DNA of 64,000 bases, from assembly GCF_013414345.1 (NCBI RefSeq), contig NZ_CP058670.1, positions 1,798,001 to 1,862,000 on the forward strand. Direction: 5' to 3'. This DNA is from Microcella indica (lineage in GTDB: Bacteria; Actinomycetota; Actinomycetes; Actinomycetales; Microbacteriaceae). The translations under genes were made by a program, and so were the position numbers. The notes under the pieces were generated by a model. That model saw nothing but the letters and a program-made list of their open reading frames with translations. It was not told the origin of the DNA and ran no database searches. Below, piece after piece: positions 32,045-40,235 of this stretch (positions are counted from its first letter, which is position 1; each line of letters begins with the position of its first letter).

Positions 32045-32611
32045 TCAGCGCGCGCCGAGCACCTCGTCGGTCATCCGCACGGTGGCGAACTCGCCGTGCA
32101 GGTTCGCCGCGGTGACGCGCGCGAGCTCGGCGGCGGGGATCGTCGTACCGTCGAGGTCGGGCGCGTCGAAGGTGTGGGAGGCGTCGAGCACGAAGGTCGT
32201 GTCGTAACCGAGGTTGCCGGCCATGCGCGCCGTCGTCTCGCAACACTTGTTGGTCTGGATGCCGCAGACCACGACGCTGCCGATGCCCCTCGCCTGCAGC
32301 CACGCGTGCAGGTCGGGGGCGCCGTAGAAGGCGGAGTTGACGGTCTTGCTCACGAGCAGGTCGTGCGCGCCGTCCACACCGGGCTTGAGGGCGTTGCCCG
32401 GCTGCCCCGGGCGCAGCGGCGAGCCCTCGCTCACCGAGTCGTGGCGCACGAGCACGACCGGGTCGCCCGCGTCCCGCCACGACCGCAGGAGGGCGAGGAT
32501 GTTCGCCTCGCAGTCGGGATTGTCGCGCGCACCCCAGCGCGGGTCGTCGAAGCCGGTCTGCACGTCGACGACGATGAGGGCGGGCCGGGCGGTCGCGGGC
32601 GTGGAGGGCAT
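32045..32611 (-). CDS. Isochorismatase-like cysteine hydrolase
   Basis: A 188-residue hydrolase of the isochorismatase/nicotinamidase superfamily. The catalytic triad is visible: Asp16 in LIVVDVQTGF, Lys in LLVSKTVNSAFYG, and Cys in VCGIQTNKCCETTARMA. Family members hydrolyse amides such as nicotinamide, ureidoacrylate or biuret; the substrate here is unknown. The cis-peptide motif (GIQTN) before the Cys is normal. It sits alone, 28 bp upstream of the sigma factor gene on the same strand and divergent from the PfpI-like gene. Confidence 0.88.
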   Translation of the reverse strand: MPSTPATARPALIVVDVQTGFDDPRWGARDNPDCEANILALLRSWRDAGDPVVLVRHDSVSEGSPLRPGQPGNALKPGVDGAHDLLVSKTVNSAFYGAPDLHAWLQARGIGSVVVCGIQTNKCCETTARMAGNLGYDTTFVLDASHTFDAPDLDGTTIPAAELARVTAANLHGEFATVRMTDEVLGAR

Positions 32612-32764
32612 GGGGCGAGCCTAGTGCGGCCCGTTTCCTGAGCATCCGCCGACCGTGGGGCTGAACGCGGGCTGAGCGCACGCCCCACGCGCGCGCTGCC
32701 CTGCCTAGCGTGGAGGCGTCCGACCGCACCACCACGACGACACCGATTACAAGGGGGAACCACC

Positions 32765-33331
32765 ATGGCTCATGACATCAGCGCTCATGACATCACCGGC
32801 AAGACCGTCGCCTTCCTGCTCACCGACGGCTATGAGGACAGCGAGCTGACCGAGCCGTGGAAGGCCGTCACCGAGGCCGGCGGCACCGCCGTGCTCGTCT
32901 CGCCCGCCGGCGCCTCCGTCGAGGGCAAGAAGGGCCACAGCCAGTCGGTCGACCAGCCCGTCGCCCAGGCCGACGCCGACAGCTTCGACGCGCTCATGCT
33001 GCCCGGCGGCGTCGTCAACGCCGACCACCTGCGCATGGACGCCGACGCGGTCGCGTTCACGCGCGCCTTCTTCGAGCAGCACAAGCCCGTGGGCGTCATC
33101 TGCCACGGCGCGTGGATTCTCATCGAGGCCGACGTCGTGAAGGGCCGCGAGCTGACCAGCTACCCGAGCCTGCGCACCGACCTCCTCAACGCCGGCGCCG
33201 AGTGGGTCGACGAGGAGGTCGTCGTCGACGCTGGGCTCGTCTCGAGCCGCACCCCCGACGACCTGCCCGCGTTCTGCGCGAAGCTCGTGGAAGAGGTCGA
33301 CGAGGGCGAGCACGCCGGCCAGACCGCCTGA
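32765..33331 (+). CDS. DJ-1/PfpI family class I amidotransferase-like protein
   Basis: A 188-residue protein of the PfpI/YhbO type. Blocks: VAFLLTDGYEDSELTEPW (with the conserved Glu), LMLPGGVVNADHLRMD, and the nucleophile elbow GVICHGAWILIEADVVKGR with Cys113 and His. Family members act as glyoxalases, deglycases or general stress chaperones, and the roles are disputed. The first 13 residues contain a doubled AHDI, from a small direct repeat in the DNA (CTCATGACATCA twice). ATG 32765 follows AAGGGGGAAC. Confidence 0.9.
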   Translation: MAHDISAHDITGKTVAFLLTDGYEDSELTEPWKAVTEAGGTAVLVSPAGASVEGKKGHSQSVDQPVAQADADSFDALMLPGGVVNADHLRMDADAVAFTRAFFEQHKPVGVICHGAWILIEADVVKGRELTSYPSLRTDLLNAGAEWVDEEVVVDAGLVSSRTPDDLPAFCAKLVEEVDEGEHAGQTA

Positions 33332-33453
33332 CGACCGCGACCCTGGCGACTGTCTGAGGCGCCCTCGACGACTGCCCTCTAGGCTGGGCGGGCACCTCCG
33401 CTCGCCGGGGGCGTGAAGCCTCTGCGAGACGCCCAAGGGAAGGACCGCACCGC

Positions 33454-34593
33454 ATGATCTTCCGCCGCAAGTTCGAGACCACCCCTGCCGAGGACGAGAC
33501 TCCGCGCACGTCGCTGCGCGAGATGTGGACCGACCGTCTGGGCGCTCTCAGCACGCGCAGCCTTCAGATCCTCCTCGTCATCACGCTCACGGCGCTCATC
33601 GTGTACGCGATGGTGCAGTTGCGCATCGCGGTCATCCCGCTCCTGCTGGCGATCATCATCGCGGCGGCGTTTAGCCCCGTCATCCGCTGGATGCGCGCCC
33701 GCGGGCTGCCTGCCCTCGCCGCAGCGTGGATCACGCTGCTGGGCTCCCTGCTCATCCTCGGCGGCATCGTCACCGCGATCGTCTTCGCCGTGCGCAGCCA
33801 GTGGGCCGAGCTGTGGGAGCAGGCGCAGACGGGCTTCGATCAGCTCATCGAGTTCGTGCAGGGCCTGCCGCTGCCGCTCGACACGATCGACTTCGACGAG
33901 CTGAGCGACCAGGCGATCGACTTCGTCACGAGCGCCCAGTTCGGCTCCGGCGCCCTCTCCGGCGCCGTCGCGGTCGGCGAGTTCGTCACCGGCTTCCTGC
34001 TCTTCCTCGTCATCCTGTTCTTCTTCCTCAAGGACGGCGACAAGATCTGGGCGTTCTTCCTGCAGCCGCTCAAGGCGAAGCAGCAGGCTCGCGGTCAGCG
34101 CGTCGGCCGCACCGCGGTCACGACGCTCGGCGGCTACATCCGCGGCACCTCGATCGTCGCCCTCGTCGACGCGGTCGGCATCGGTGTGGCCCTCTGGATC
34201 CTGGGCGTGCCGCTCGCGCTCCCCCTCGCGGTCATCGTCTTCATCGCCGCGTTCATCCCCATCGTCGGTGCAACTGTCGCGGGAGCACTCGCGGCTCTCG
34301 TCGCCCTCGTCGCGGTGAGCCCGTTCGTCGCGCTCGTCGTCGTCATCGTCGTCATCGCCATCAACCAGCTCGAGGGCAACCTGCTGCAGCCGGTCGTCAT
34401 GGCGCAGTCGCTCAAGCTGCACCCGCTCGTGATCCTGCTCGCGTTGAGCGCTGGGACGATTCTCGGCGGCATCGTCGGCGCCGTCCTCTCGGTGCCGATC
34501 GCGGCGACCGCGTGGGCGATCGTCAAGACGTGGGACAAGCCCGACTGGCAGCTCGAGCAGCCCGCGCCCCGCCGCAAGGCCGCGAAGGGCTAG
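33454..34593 (+). CDS. AI-2E family transporter (TqsA/PerM-like)
   Basis: A 379-residue membrane protein of the AI-2E transporter superfamily. About eight membrane segments are predicted; the first pair surrounds IPLLLAIIIAAAFSPVIRWM. Landmarks: FLLFLVILFFFLKDGDKIW, the loop GYIRGTSIVALVDAVGIGV, and FIPIVGATVAGALAALVAL, then QLEGNLLQPVVMAQSLKLHP, the most conserved family block. The family exports AI-2 or other small molecules, or exchanges Na+ and H+. A charged N-terminal tail (~30 residues) is cytoplasmic. Confidence 0.92.
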   Translation: MIFRRKFETTPAEDETPRTSLREMWTDRLGALSTRSLQILLVITLTALIVYAMVQLRIAVIPLLLAIIIAAAFSPVIRWMRARGLPALAAAWITLLGSLLILGGIVTAIVFAVRSQWAELWEQAQTGFDQLIEFVQGLPLPLDTIDFDELSDQAIDFVTSAQFGSGALSGAVAVGEFVTGFLLFLVILFFFLKDGDKIWAFFLQPLKAKQQARGQRVGRTAVTTLGGYIRGTSIVALVDAVGIGVALWILGVPLALPLAVIVFIAAFIPIVGATVAGALAALVALVAVSPFVALVVVIVVIAINQLEGNLLQPVVMAQSLKLHPLVILLALSAGTILGGIVGAVLSVPIAATAWAIVKTWDKPDWQLEQPAPRRKAAKG

Positions 34594-34603
34594 CGGCGCC
34601 GAG

Positions 34604-35137
34604 CTAGGGCGCCTCGCCTGCCCGGGTCTCCAGCTGCGCGACGGTGCGCAGGTTGCGCGCCGTGCCCACGACGTCGAGGGCGCGCAGCAGCCGGTCGGTG
34701 CTGAGCGTGGCCTTGCCTGCACCCTGCGCGAACCGCACGTGCAGGTGGTCGCCGACGACGGCCCACTCGTCGTCACCGGACTCGACGGCCTGCGCCGCGT
34801 CGACCGCCGCGGCGGCGGGCACCGCGTCGAGGAACGTCACGTACGAGCGGGCGGGGTCGTCGACATCGAGGGGATGCTCGAGCAGAGCATCCCGCAGCTG
34901 GGCGGGCGTACGGTGCAGAACCTCCCGGTCGAAGCCGTACCGGAGCCGCACGGCGGCGCGCAGCTCGTCGGCGAAGGCGCCAGGGTCGCCCGGCGGCGTG
35001 GACAGCAGGTTGCCGGAGGCGATGTAGGTGCGCACGTCGGTGGCACCCAGCTCGGTCGCGAGAGCGCGCAGGTCAGCCATCGGCAGCTTCGCAGTACCGC
35101 CGACGTTGACGGCTCGAAAGAGGTAGACGTCGGTCAC
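34604..35137 (-). CDS. DUF1697 family protein
   Basis: A 177-residue protein of DUF1697: YLFRAVNVGGTAKLPMADLR at the start, then VRTYIASGNLLSTPP, and YVTFLDAVPA. No function is established for the family. The start is GTG 35137. It converges with the AI-2E transporter gene (10 bp apart) and lies 20 bp downstream of a membrane-protein gene on its strand. Confidence 0.85.
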   Translation of the reverse strand: MTDVYLFRAVNVGGTAKLPMADLRALATELGATDVRTYIASGNLLSTPPGDPGAFADELRAAVRLRYGFDREVLHRTPAQLRDALLEHPLDVDDPARSYVTFLDAVPAAAAVDAAQAVESGDDEWAVVGDHLHVRFAQGAGKATLSTDRLLRALDVVGTARNLRTVAQLETRAGEAP

Positions 35138-35156
35138 GCCGCCCAGTCTGCCCCGT

Positions 35157-35663
35157 TCACCGGGTGGGACGCGAGGGGCACAGCGCGAGGTACAGCACCG
35201 CGAGCATGATGAGCCCCGCGTACTCGTTGAGCGCGGCGCCCGGCGCCGTGCCGAGAGTCTCGAGAGGCTTGAGGGTCGCGGAGACGAAGCGCAGCACGGG
35301 CTCGACGGCGAGCGCGAGAGCCATGAAGGGCACGAGCCCCCGGTAGCGCGCGACGAGCACGATCATCACGATGGCGAGCAGCAGCTGGATGGCGCCCCAC
35401 TGGCCGAACATGGCGACGATGTTGTCGGCGCCCTCCACGCTCAGGTCGACGGAGGCGATCGAGCCCGCCCCGCCGTCGGGCGCGAACAGGTGGATGGCCG
35501 AGCGCACGGCGACGAGCAGCAGGTAGGCGGCGAGCAGCCACGTGGCGAGGCGCGGGCCGTGGAAGGTCGCGGGGTCGGCGGGCAGGAGGCGGGAGAGGTC
35601 GGGCACCCAGCGGGTCGGGAGCACGCGCGGGCGGACAGGTGAAGCGGTATCGGGTTCGCTCAT
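35157..35663 (-). CDS. Hypothetical membrane protein
   Basis: A 168-residue protein with about four membrane spans (LATWLLAAYLLLVAVRSAIH, AIQLLLAIVMIVLVARY, GLVPFMALALAVEPVLRF and the last near LIMLAVLYLALCPS). A Gly/Asp-rich loop (LFAPDGGAGSIASVD) lies between the first two. I do not recognise the family. Same strand as the DUF1697 gene downstream and DUF1905 gene upstream, with short gaps. Confidence 0.65.
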   Translation of the reverse strand: MSEPDTASPVRPRVLPTRWVPDLSRLLPADPATFHGPRLATWLLAAYLLLVAVRSAIHLFAPDGGAGSIASVDLSVEGADNIVAMFGQWGAIQLLLAIVMIVLVARYRGLVPFMALALAVEPVLRFVSATLKPLETLGTAPGAALNEYAGLIMLAVLYLALCPSRPTR

Positions 35664-35713
35664 GAGGCCATTCTGCTGAGGTCAGCGGCGCGCGGCGGCG
35701 ATTCTCGGCGGCT

Positions 35714-36022
35714 TCATGGGCGCACGTCGACGAGCTCGAGGTGCACGCGGGCCACGGATCCCACGCTCAGGTTCTCGGCCTCGCGCACGGCCTTCTTCAT
35801 CGGCAGGATGTACGCCTCACGGCTCGAGTCGGGAAAGACGCTCGTCGCCCACTGACTGCCACCCACCGTCACTCGCACGCGCACGCTGCCGAAGCCGCGC
35901 GTGAAGCCCTCCATGCGGGCGGCGATCTCGTCGCTCACGTCGACCGGCACGGTCACGAAGTGCCAGGCGGCCTTGCCCTCCCACTCCCAGAGCTCGGCGG
36001 TGAAGTCGTACGCGATGGCCAT
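35714..36022 (-). CDS. DUF1905 family protein
   Basis: A 102-residue single-domain protein: YDFTAELWEWEGKAAWHFVT near the start, then FGSVRVRVTVGGSQWATSVF and YILPMKKAVREAENLSVGS. This is the DUF1905 small beta-barrel, of unknown function and often found alone or fused to YdeI-like domains. ATG 36022. It is transcribed in the same direction as the YidC-like gene 25 bp upstream. Confidence 0.85.
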   Translation of the reverse strand: MAIAYDFTAELWEWEGKAAWHFVTVPVDVSDEIAARMEGFTRGFGSVRVRVTVGGSQWATSVFPDSSREAYILPMKKAVREAENLSVGSVARVHLELVDVRP

Positions 36023-36047
36023 GCGACCAGTCTGCCCTCCGGCCCCG

Positions 36048-36803
36048 TCACGCGTCGGGCGTCCACTCCCCCTCGCTCCACAGCACGCGCCGCAGCACGG
36101 GACGCTCGATAGCGCTCCACAGGCTGCTCATCGCGAGGTAGATCGCGGCGCCGAACGGCACGATGAGGGCCGGGATGATGGCGATGAACGGCAGGATGCC
36201 GAGCATCGGGGCGACGGCGGCGGGAATCTCGGGGTTGGGCAGGCCCTGCTGGAGCATCCGCATGGCGCGCCGTTGCAGCAGCCCCGAGAGGGTCAGCAGC
36301 ACGATGACCGACGCCGTGAGAACGATCGCGCCCGCCCCGCCCGTAACGACGGCGAGGCCGAGAGCCTCGCCGAAGCCGACACCGAGCAGCTCTTCGACGC
36401 GCAGCGGGTTGGGCTCCCCCGCGATCGCCGGGCTGGCGAGCACGAGGTAGAGCAGCGAGACGATCGGCGCTTGCGCGAGCATCGAGCCGAAGCCCGCGAC
36501 GGGCGAGACGCCGGCGTCGCGATAGAGCTCCATGGTGCGGCGCTGCAGCTCCTCCGGCTTCTTCTTCCATCGGGTGCGCAGGGCGGCGAGGGCGGGGGCG
36601 AGCCGGCGACGGGCGCCCTCGGCGCGCACCATGCGCACATCCAACGGGATGAGCAGCGCGCGCACGACGAGGGTGATGAGCACGACGGCGAGGGCCGCGG
36701 CGCCCGCGCCGGCGAGGGGCTCGAGCAGGTCGACGAGCTCGTGCAGGCCGGCGGCGCCGAGCTGCACGAGGGGCCCGATGAGGGGCCAGGTGGTGATGTC
36801 CAT
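36048..36803 (-). CDS. YidC/Oxa1-family membrane insertase paralogue
   Basis: A 251-residue membrane protein of the YidC/Oxa1/Alb3 type. The amphipathic and first-span region (LAVVLITLVVRALLIPLDVR) contains the conserved Arg of the hydrophilic groove. Helical hairpin RWKKKPEELQRRTMELYRDA follows, then SMLAQAPIVSLLYLVL and two more spans ending IYLAMSSLWSAIERPVLRR. The family inserts membrane proteins. It is shorter than the main YidC and is not next to rpmH, rnpA or jag, so it is probably an accessory paralogue. ATG 36803 is chosen over an upstream extension because of the hydrophobic start MDITTWPLIGP. Confidence 0.85.
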   Translation of the reverse strand: MDITTWPLIGPLVQLGAAGLHELVDLLEPLAGAGAAALAVVLITLVVRALLIPLDVRMVRAEGARRRLAPALAALRTRWKKKPEELQRRTMELYRDAGVSPVAGFGSMLAQAPIVSLLYLVLASPAIAGEPNPLRVEELLGVGFGEALGLAVVTGGAGAIVLTASVIVLLTLSGLLQRRAMRMLQQGLPNPEIPAAVAPMLGILPFIAIIPALIVPFGAAIYLAMSSLWSAIERPVLRRVLWSEGEWTPDA

Positions 36804-36913
36804 GAGGGGTCTCCGAAACGGTCGAGGGCGTGCGGGGGCGTGGGGCCGCCGCATCCCTCGCGCTCAGAGAGCTCGAGCGGGGGTGCGTGGTGAGGGCAGG
36901 TGCGGGTCTGCGC

Positions 36914-37216
36914 TCAGGCGGCCGGGAGGGCCGCGCCGGGAGCGCGCGCGAGGGGCCGCCCCGCCGTCAGAGGATGCGCAGGCTGCGCCTGCTCGCCGAG
37001 CGACTCGCGGTGGGCCCGCGCACGGCTGCCCACGGCGAGCTCGACGTGTGCGGCGGGCCGCACAGCCGCGCGTGCGAGGAGGGTGAGGCTCGCGGCGAGC
37101 AGCACGCCCGTGGCGAGCGCCGAGGCCGTGTCGAGCGGCGAGGCGTGCCCGAGCGCGAGGGCGACGAGCAGCGCGCCACCGCCCGCGAGGGCGAGACGCT
37201 GCAGCTGCTCGATCAT
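36914..37216 (-). CDS. Small two-span membrane protein (DUF6412-like)
   Basis: A 100-residue protein with two hydrophobic segments (LALAGGGALLVALALG and LATGVLLAASLTLLARAAV) and a soluble tail with PAHPLTAGRPLARAPGAAL. The HP-x-TAGR-x-RAPG tail and its place just upstream of a YidC-like gene fit the small actinobacterial DUF6412 family as I recall it; this is a tentative assignment. ATG 37216. 110 bp separate it from the YidC-like gene, so they may be co-transcribed. Confidence 0.6.
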   Translation of the reverse strand: MIEQLQRLALAGGGALLVALALGHASPLDTASALATGVLLAASLTLLARAAVRPAAHVELAVGSRARAHRESLGEQAQPAHPLTAGRPLARAPGAALPAA

Positions 37217-37279
37217 GCGGTCATGCTACTGCGCACCCCTATGGCCTCGCCGTGCGCGCGAGGCGTGCCATCCTGAAGC

Positions 37280-37927
37280 GTGCACCCCGCGCTCTCCGAC
37301 CCGAAGATCAACGCGCCGCAGTGGCCGTGGCTGCGCCTTCTGGCTGCCGCGGGCATCGTCTACGCGGTCCTCTCGGTGCTGAACCGGCTGGGCCGCACGC
37401 TGTCGAACGACGGCGTCACGGCCTTCGTGTACATGGCGGGCATCGGGGCGGTCGTCATTCTGCTCGTGGTACTCGCCTTCACGGCGCACGCGGTGCGCAC
37501 CCTGCGTGCCCTCGAGGCGACCGTGCCGCCGGAGGGCCCTGACCGGATGCTCTTCCCCACCTTCGGCTTCGGCACGACCGGCATACGGCTCATGGCGGTC
37601 GACGGCGCGCAGGCCTCGCCGCGCGGACTCTGGGGCTGGAAGCTCGTCGAGGTCACGCCGCACGGCGTGCACGTGCACAGCCACCCGAAGCACCAGGACG
37701 AGGCGCGCTTCTTCGCCGCCTCCGAGATCGAGGATGCCGCGCTCGGCGCCATCACCGACGGCATGCTGCGCGTGCCCACCCTGAACCTCGCGGTCGACTC
37801 CGCGTCGGGGCCCGTCGGCGTGCCGCTCGGCCTCCTGCGGCACCCGCTCGCCGTCATGAGCGGTGAGGAGCGCGAGGGCGCGCTCGCGCGGGCGCGGGCG
37901 TTGCTCGGAGTGCCGCGCGAGTACTAG
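37280..37927 (+). CDS. Hypothetical protein with two N-terminal membrane spans
   Basis: A 215-residue protein. Two spans (LRLLAAAGIVYAVLSVL and AGIGAVVILLVVLAFTA) are followed by a ~145-residue soluble domain with HGVHVHSHPKHQDEARFF and VSSASGPVGVPLGLL-like beta structure. I do not recognise it. The start is GTG 37280. It is the last gene before the accessory region, and a hairpin follows directly. Confidence 0.65.
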   Translation: MHPALSDPKINAPQWPWLRLLAAAGIVYAVLSVLNRLGRTLSNDGVTAFVYMAGIGAVVILLVVLAFTAHAVRTLRALEATVPPEGPDRMLFPTFGFGTTGIRLMAVDGAQASPRGLWGWKLVEVTPHGVHVHSHPKHQDEARFFAASEIEDAALGAITDGMLRVPTLNLAVDSASGPVGVPLGLLRHPLAVMSGEEREGALARARALLGVPREY

Positions 37928-37951
37928 GCGCCCCCACCTCAGGGGGGTGCC
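37927..37951 (+). terminator. Hairpin at the stop codon of the preceding gene
   Basis: GGC plus CCCCC pairs with GGGGG plus GCC, with an internal mismatch loop and the loop ACCTCA. It begins at the last base of the TAG stop and ends where helicase-like sequence begins, so it also marks the left edge of the accessory region. Confidence 0.5.
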
Positions 37952-38143
37952 GCTCGTAAGGTCGGCACGATCAGGCGCGCGAAGGGTCTCGAGTTCAAAC
38001 AGGTGCTGCTTGGGTGCGTGGCCAGGGAGTCGCTCGCACCCGCTGTCGAGGGGCTCGACGATGGGGTCCGCGAGCGCCGCGAGATCGAGCGGCGAAGTTG
38101 AACGTCGGCATGGCCCGCGCCCGCGATGGGTTGTGGGTTGGGC
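37949..38143 (+). pseudogene. Remnant A of a UvrD/Rep-like helicase (motifs V-VI)
   Basis: About 195 bp that align base for base with 40007-40204 at roughly 85% identity by eye. The translation recalls VGTIRRAKGLEF (motif V) and the MARARDGLWVG end of motif VI. A one-base deletion and a TGA after GAGCGGCGAAG destroy the frame. Nothing of the ATPase N-terminal domain is present. It is a decayed helicase 3' end, not a gene. Same strand as the second remnant 1.9 kb downstream. Confidence 0.75.
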
Positions 38144-38209
38144 GTCGGCAATCCGCGGAGTAATCCCAACCCGCAGGTATGGTGAAGCACATTGCACTGA
38201 GGAGGCGTC

Positions 38210-39556
38210 ATGAAACCGTCGAGCGTCAACGAAGCCGCTTGGCACGCTGCGCGGCTGATCCCGACATCGGGAATCAACGGCGCCGAAGAACAGGAGCGGC
38301 GGGCGACCTCGGCTCTGCTCGCCGTCCTCTCCTCGGTTCGCGAGTACGGCAAAGCCATCACGCAACCGCTCGGCGCTCCGTCGTCGACACTCGAGTGCTT
38401 CATCGAGGTTCCGTTCCAGTTGGGGGATCGCCGGCTCTACCCAGACGGCCTTATCCGCGCGAAGCGTGGCAGCAAGTCTTGGACGGCACTGGTCGAGGTC
38501 AAGACCTCCACCAACAAGCTCGCGCCGCAGCAACTCGAGGACTACCTCGAAATCGCGCGCGAGCATGGATTCGATGCCGTGATCACGATCTCAAACGAGA
38601 TCCCCGCGACCCCCGGCACCCACCCGACGACGATTGACGGTCGCAAACTGCGCAAGGTCGGGCTCCACCACTATTCATGGTCAGAGATCCTCACTGCAGC
38701 GGTAATGCAAAAAGAACACCGTGGGGTAGCGGATCCTGATCAAGCCTGGATTCTGGGCGAATTGATCCGCTATCTCGAGCATCCGAAATCCGGCGCCATG
38801 TCGTTTGAAGACATGGGCGAGTACTGGGTGCCTATACGCGAAGGGATATCGGCAGGCACCTTGAGGGCATCCGATAAGGGTGTCGCGGAAGTAGTTGCGC
38901 GTTTCGACGCGCTCATCCGCTTTGCGGGTCTCGAACTCGGACGCCAGCTGGGTTCAGAGGTCCTCCCCGTCGTCCCCCGTGCTGAGTTGGCTGACCCGAA
39001 GTCGCGCGTGACCCGACTCGTGTCTGACTTGGTCAAGTCAGGGCAGATGTCGGCTGACCTTCGGATTCCCGGCACCGTCTCCGACATGACAGTGACGGCC
39101 GACTTGCGAGCGGGCTCTGTCTTCTGCTCGTTCACAGTTGATGCTCCGAAGGAGGGCAAGTCGACCACTCGAGTGAACTGGCTTCTTCGCCAGCTCCGAG
39201 CTGCGAGCGATTCCATTCGCGTGGAGGCCATTCCGCAACGTGCTTCAGTGGGTCCAACGGAACTCCTGAGCAAGGCGAGAGAAGACTCTTCGACGCTTGT
39301 CCCGGACTCTGGGCGTGAGATCAAGTCATTCATCGTCACGGTTCAGACGGCAATGGGCGCCAAGCGGTCTGTGGGTCGTGGCGGCTTCATCGACTCGGTG
39401 ATGTCCTGCGTGAACACGTCCTACTCCGAAGTGGGACAGGCCCTGAAGGTCTGGTCGGCAACTCCCCCTCGGCTCCGCACGGTGACGGTGGAGGTCGAAG
39501 AGGGCATCGATGCGACGTTGCCCTCAGGGGCGCTGTCGTCGCAAGACGAGGAGTAG
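38210..39556 (+). CDS. PD-(D/E)XK nuclease-like protein of unknown function
   Basis: A 448-residue protein. Residues ~75-100 carry the nuclease core: YPDGLIRAKRG supplies the Asp and TALVEVKTS the Glu-x-Lys, with a following QLEDYLEIAREHGFDAVITI typical of these folds. The remaining ~280 residues are unrecognised, including a Cys (SVFCSF) and the motif GFIDSVMSCVNTSYSEV near the end. Proteins like this are annotated in actinobacteria as hypothetical or 'stress response'; a defence role is inferred from its flanks. ATG 38210 follows GAGGCGTC. Flanked on both sides by helicase remnants. Confidence 0.72.
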   Translation: MKPSSVNEAAWHAARLIPTSGINGAEEQERRATSALLAVLSSVREYGKAITQPLGAPSSTLECFIEVPFQLGDRRLYPDGLIRAKRGSKSWTALVEVKTSTNKLAPQQLEDYLEIAREHGFDAVITISNEIPATPGTHPTTIDGRKLRKVGLHHYSWSEILTAAVMQKEHRGVADPDQAWILGELIRYLEHPKSGAMSFEDMGEYWVPIREGISAGTLRASDKGVAEVVARFDALIRFAGLELGRQLGSEVLPVVPRAELADPKSRVTRLVSDLVKSGQMSADLRIPGTVSDMTVTADLRAGSVFCSFTVDAPKEGKSTTRVNWLLRQLRAASDSIRVEAIPQRASVGPTELLSKAREDSSTLVPDSGREIKSFIVTVQTAMGAKRSVGRGGFIDSVMSCVNTSYSEVGQALKVWSATPPRLRTVTVEVEEGIDATLPSGALSSQDEE

Positions 39557-39610
39557 TTCGCACCACGCGAAGCCCTCGCCAACGTAGACAACGGCCAGTA
39601 GACCACATAG

Positions 39611-40231
39611 GTGGGGAGCTATTCGAGAGTGGGGACGGGAATCTTGATCGCCACTCGCGGAGTCGTCATGTCGACGAACTACCGCAACACCCGCGAGATC
39701 GCGTCGTTCGCTTCTTCGATTGTCGAGGGCGACGAGTTCGTCGACATCGAGGGCGGCCCCGACCGGGCGGATGCCGCACTCGCCGTTCCCCGCACCGGCC
39801 CCTCCCCCGTGCTGTCGTCGTTCTCGTCGCACGCGGCGCACGATGCCGCGCTCGTTGCCCACGTGCGCTCGCTCGTCGCGTCGGGTGTCGATGCTGGCGA
39901 CGTCGGCGTGCTGACGGCCACGAATCGGGATGCCCAGGCTCTCGCCACCGCGCTGCGCGCAGGCGGGTTCGGCGTGGTGGAGCTGAAGAGCTACTCGGGG
40001 TCGACGGCGCCGCTGGTCAAGGTCGGCACGATCAAGCGCGCGAAGGGTCTCGAATTCAAGCACGTGCTGCTCGGGCGCGTGGCGGGAGAGTTGCTCGCGC
40101 CCGCGGTCGACGGGCCCGACGACGGGGCCCGCGAGCGCCGCGAGATCGAGCGGCGGGAGTTGTACGTCGGCATGACCCGTGCCCGCGATGGGTTGTGGGT
40201 TGGGTCGAGATCACCTGACAGGAGATCATGA
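39611..40231 (+). pseudogene. Remnant B: C-terminal part of a UvrD/Rep-like helicase
   Basis: Open for ~206 codons, but only the second half of a superfamily 1 helicase. Motif IV-like MSTNYRNTREIASFA, motif V VGTIKRAKGLEFKHVLLG and motif VI RRELYVGMTRARDGLWVG are intact. Walker A, motifs Ia to III and the N-terminal half are missing. The GTG at 39611 is probably not a true start. It overlaps by frame but not by sequence with the Mrr-like gene start 5 bp after its stop. It could still be expressed as a fragment. Confidence 0.75.
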
Positions 40232-40235
40232 TTCC

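Noticed and set aside
39611-40231. The helicase fragment as an intact gene
   Set aside because: The ATP-binding half with Walker A and B is missing, and the start codon is in the middle of the helicase fold, so it is treated as a remnant.
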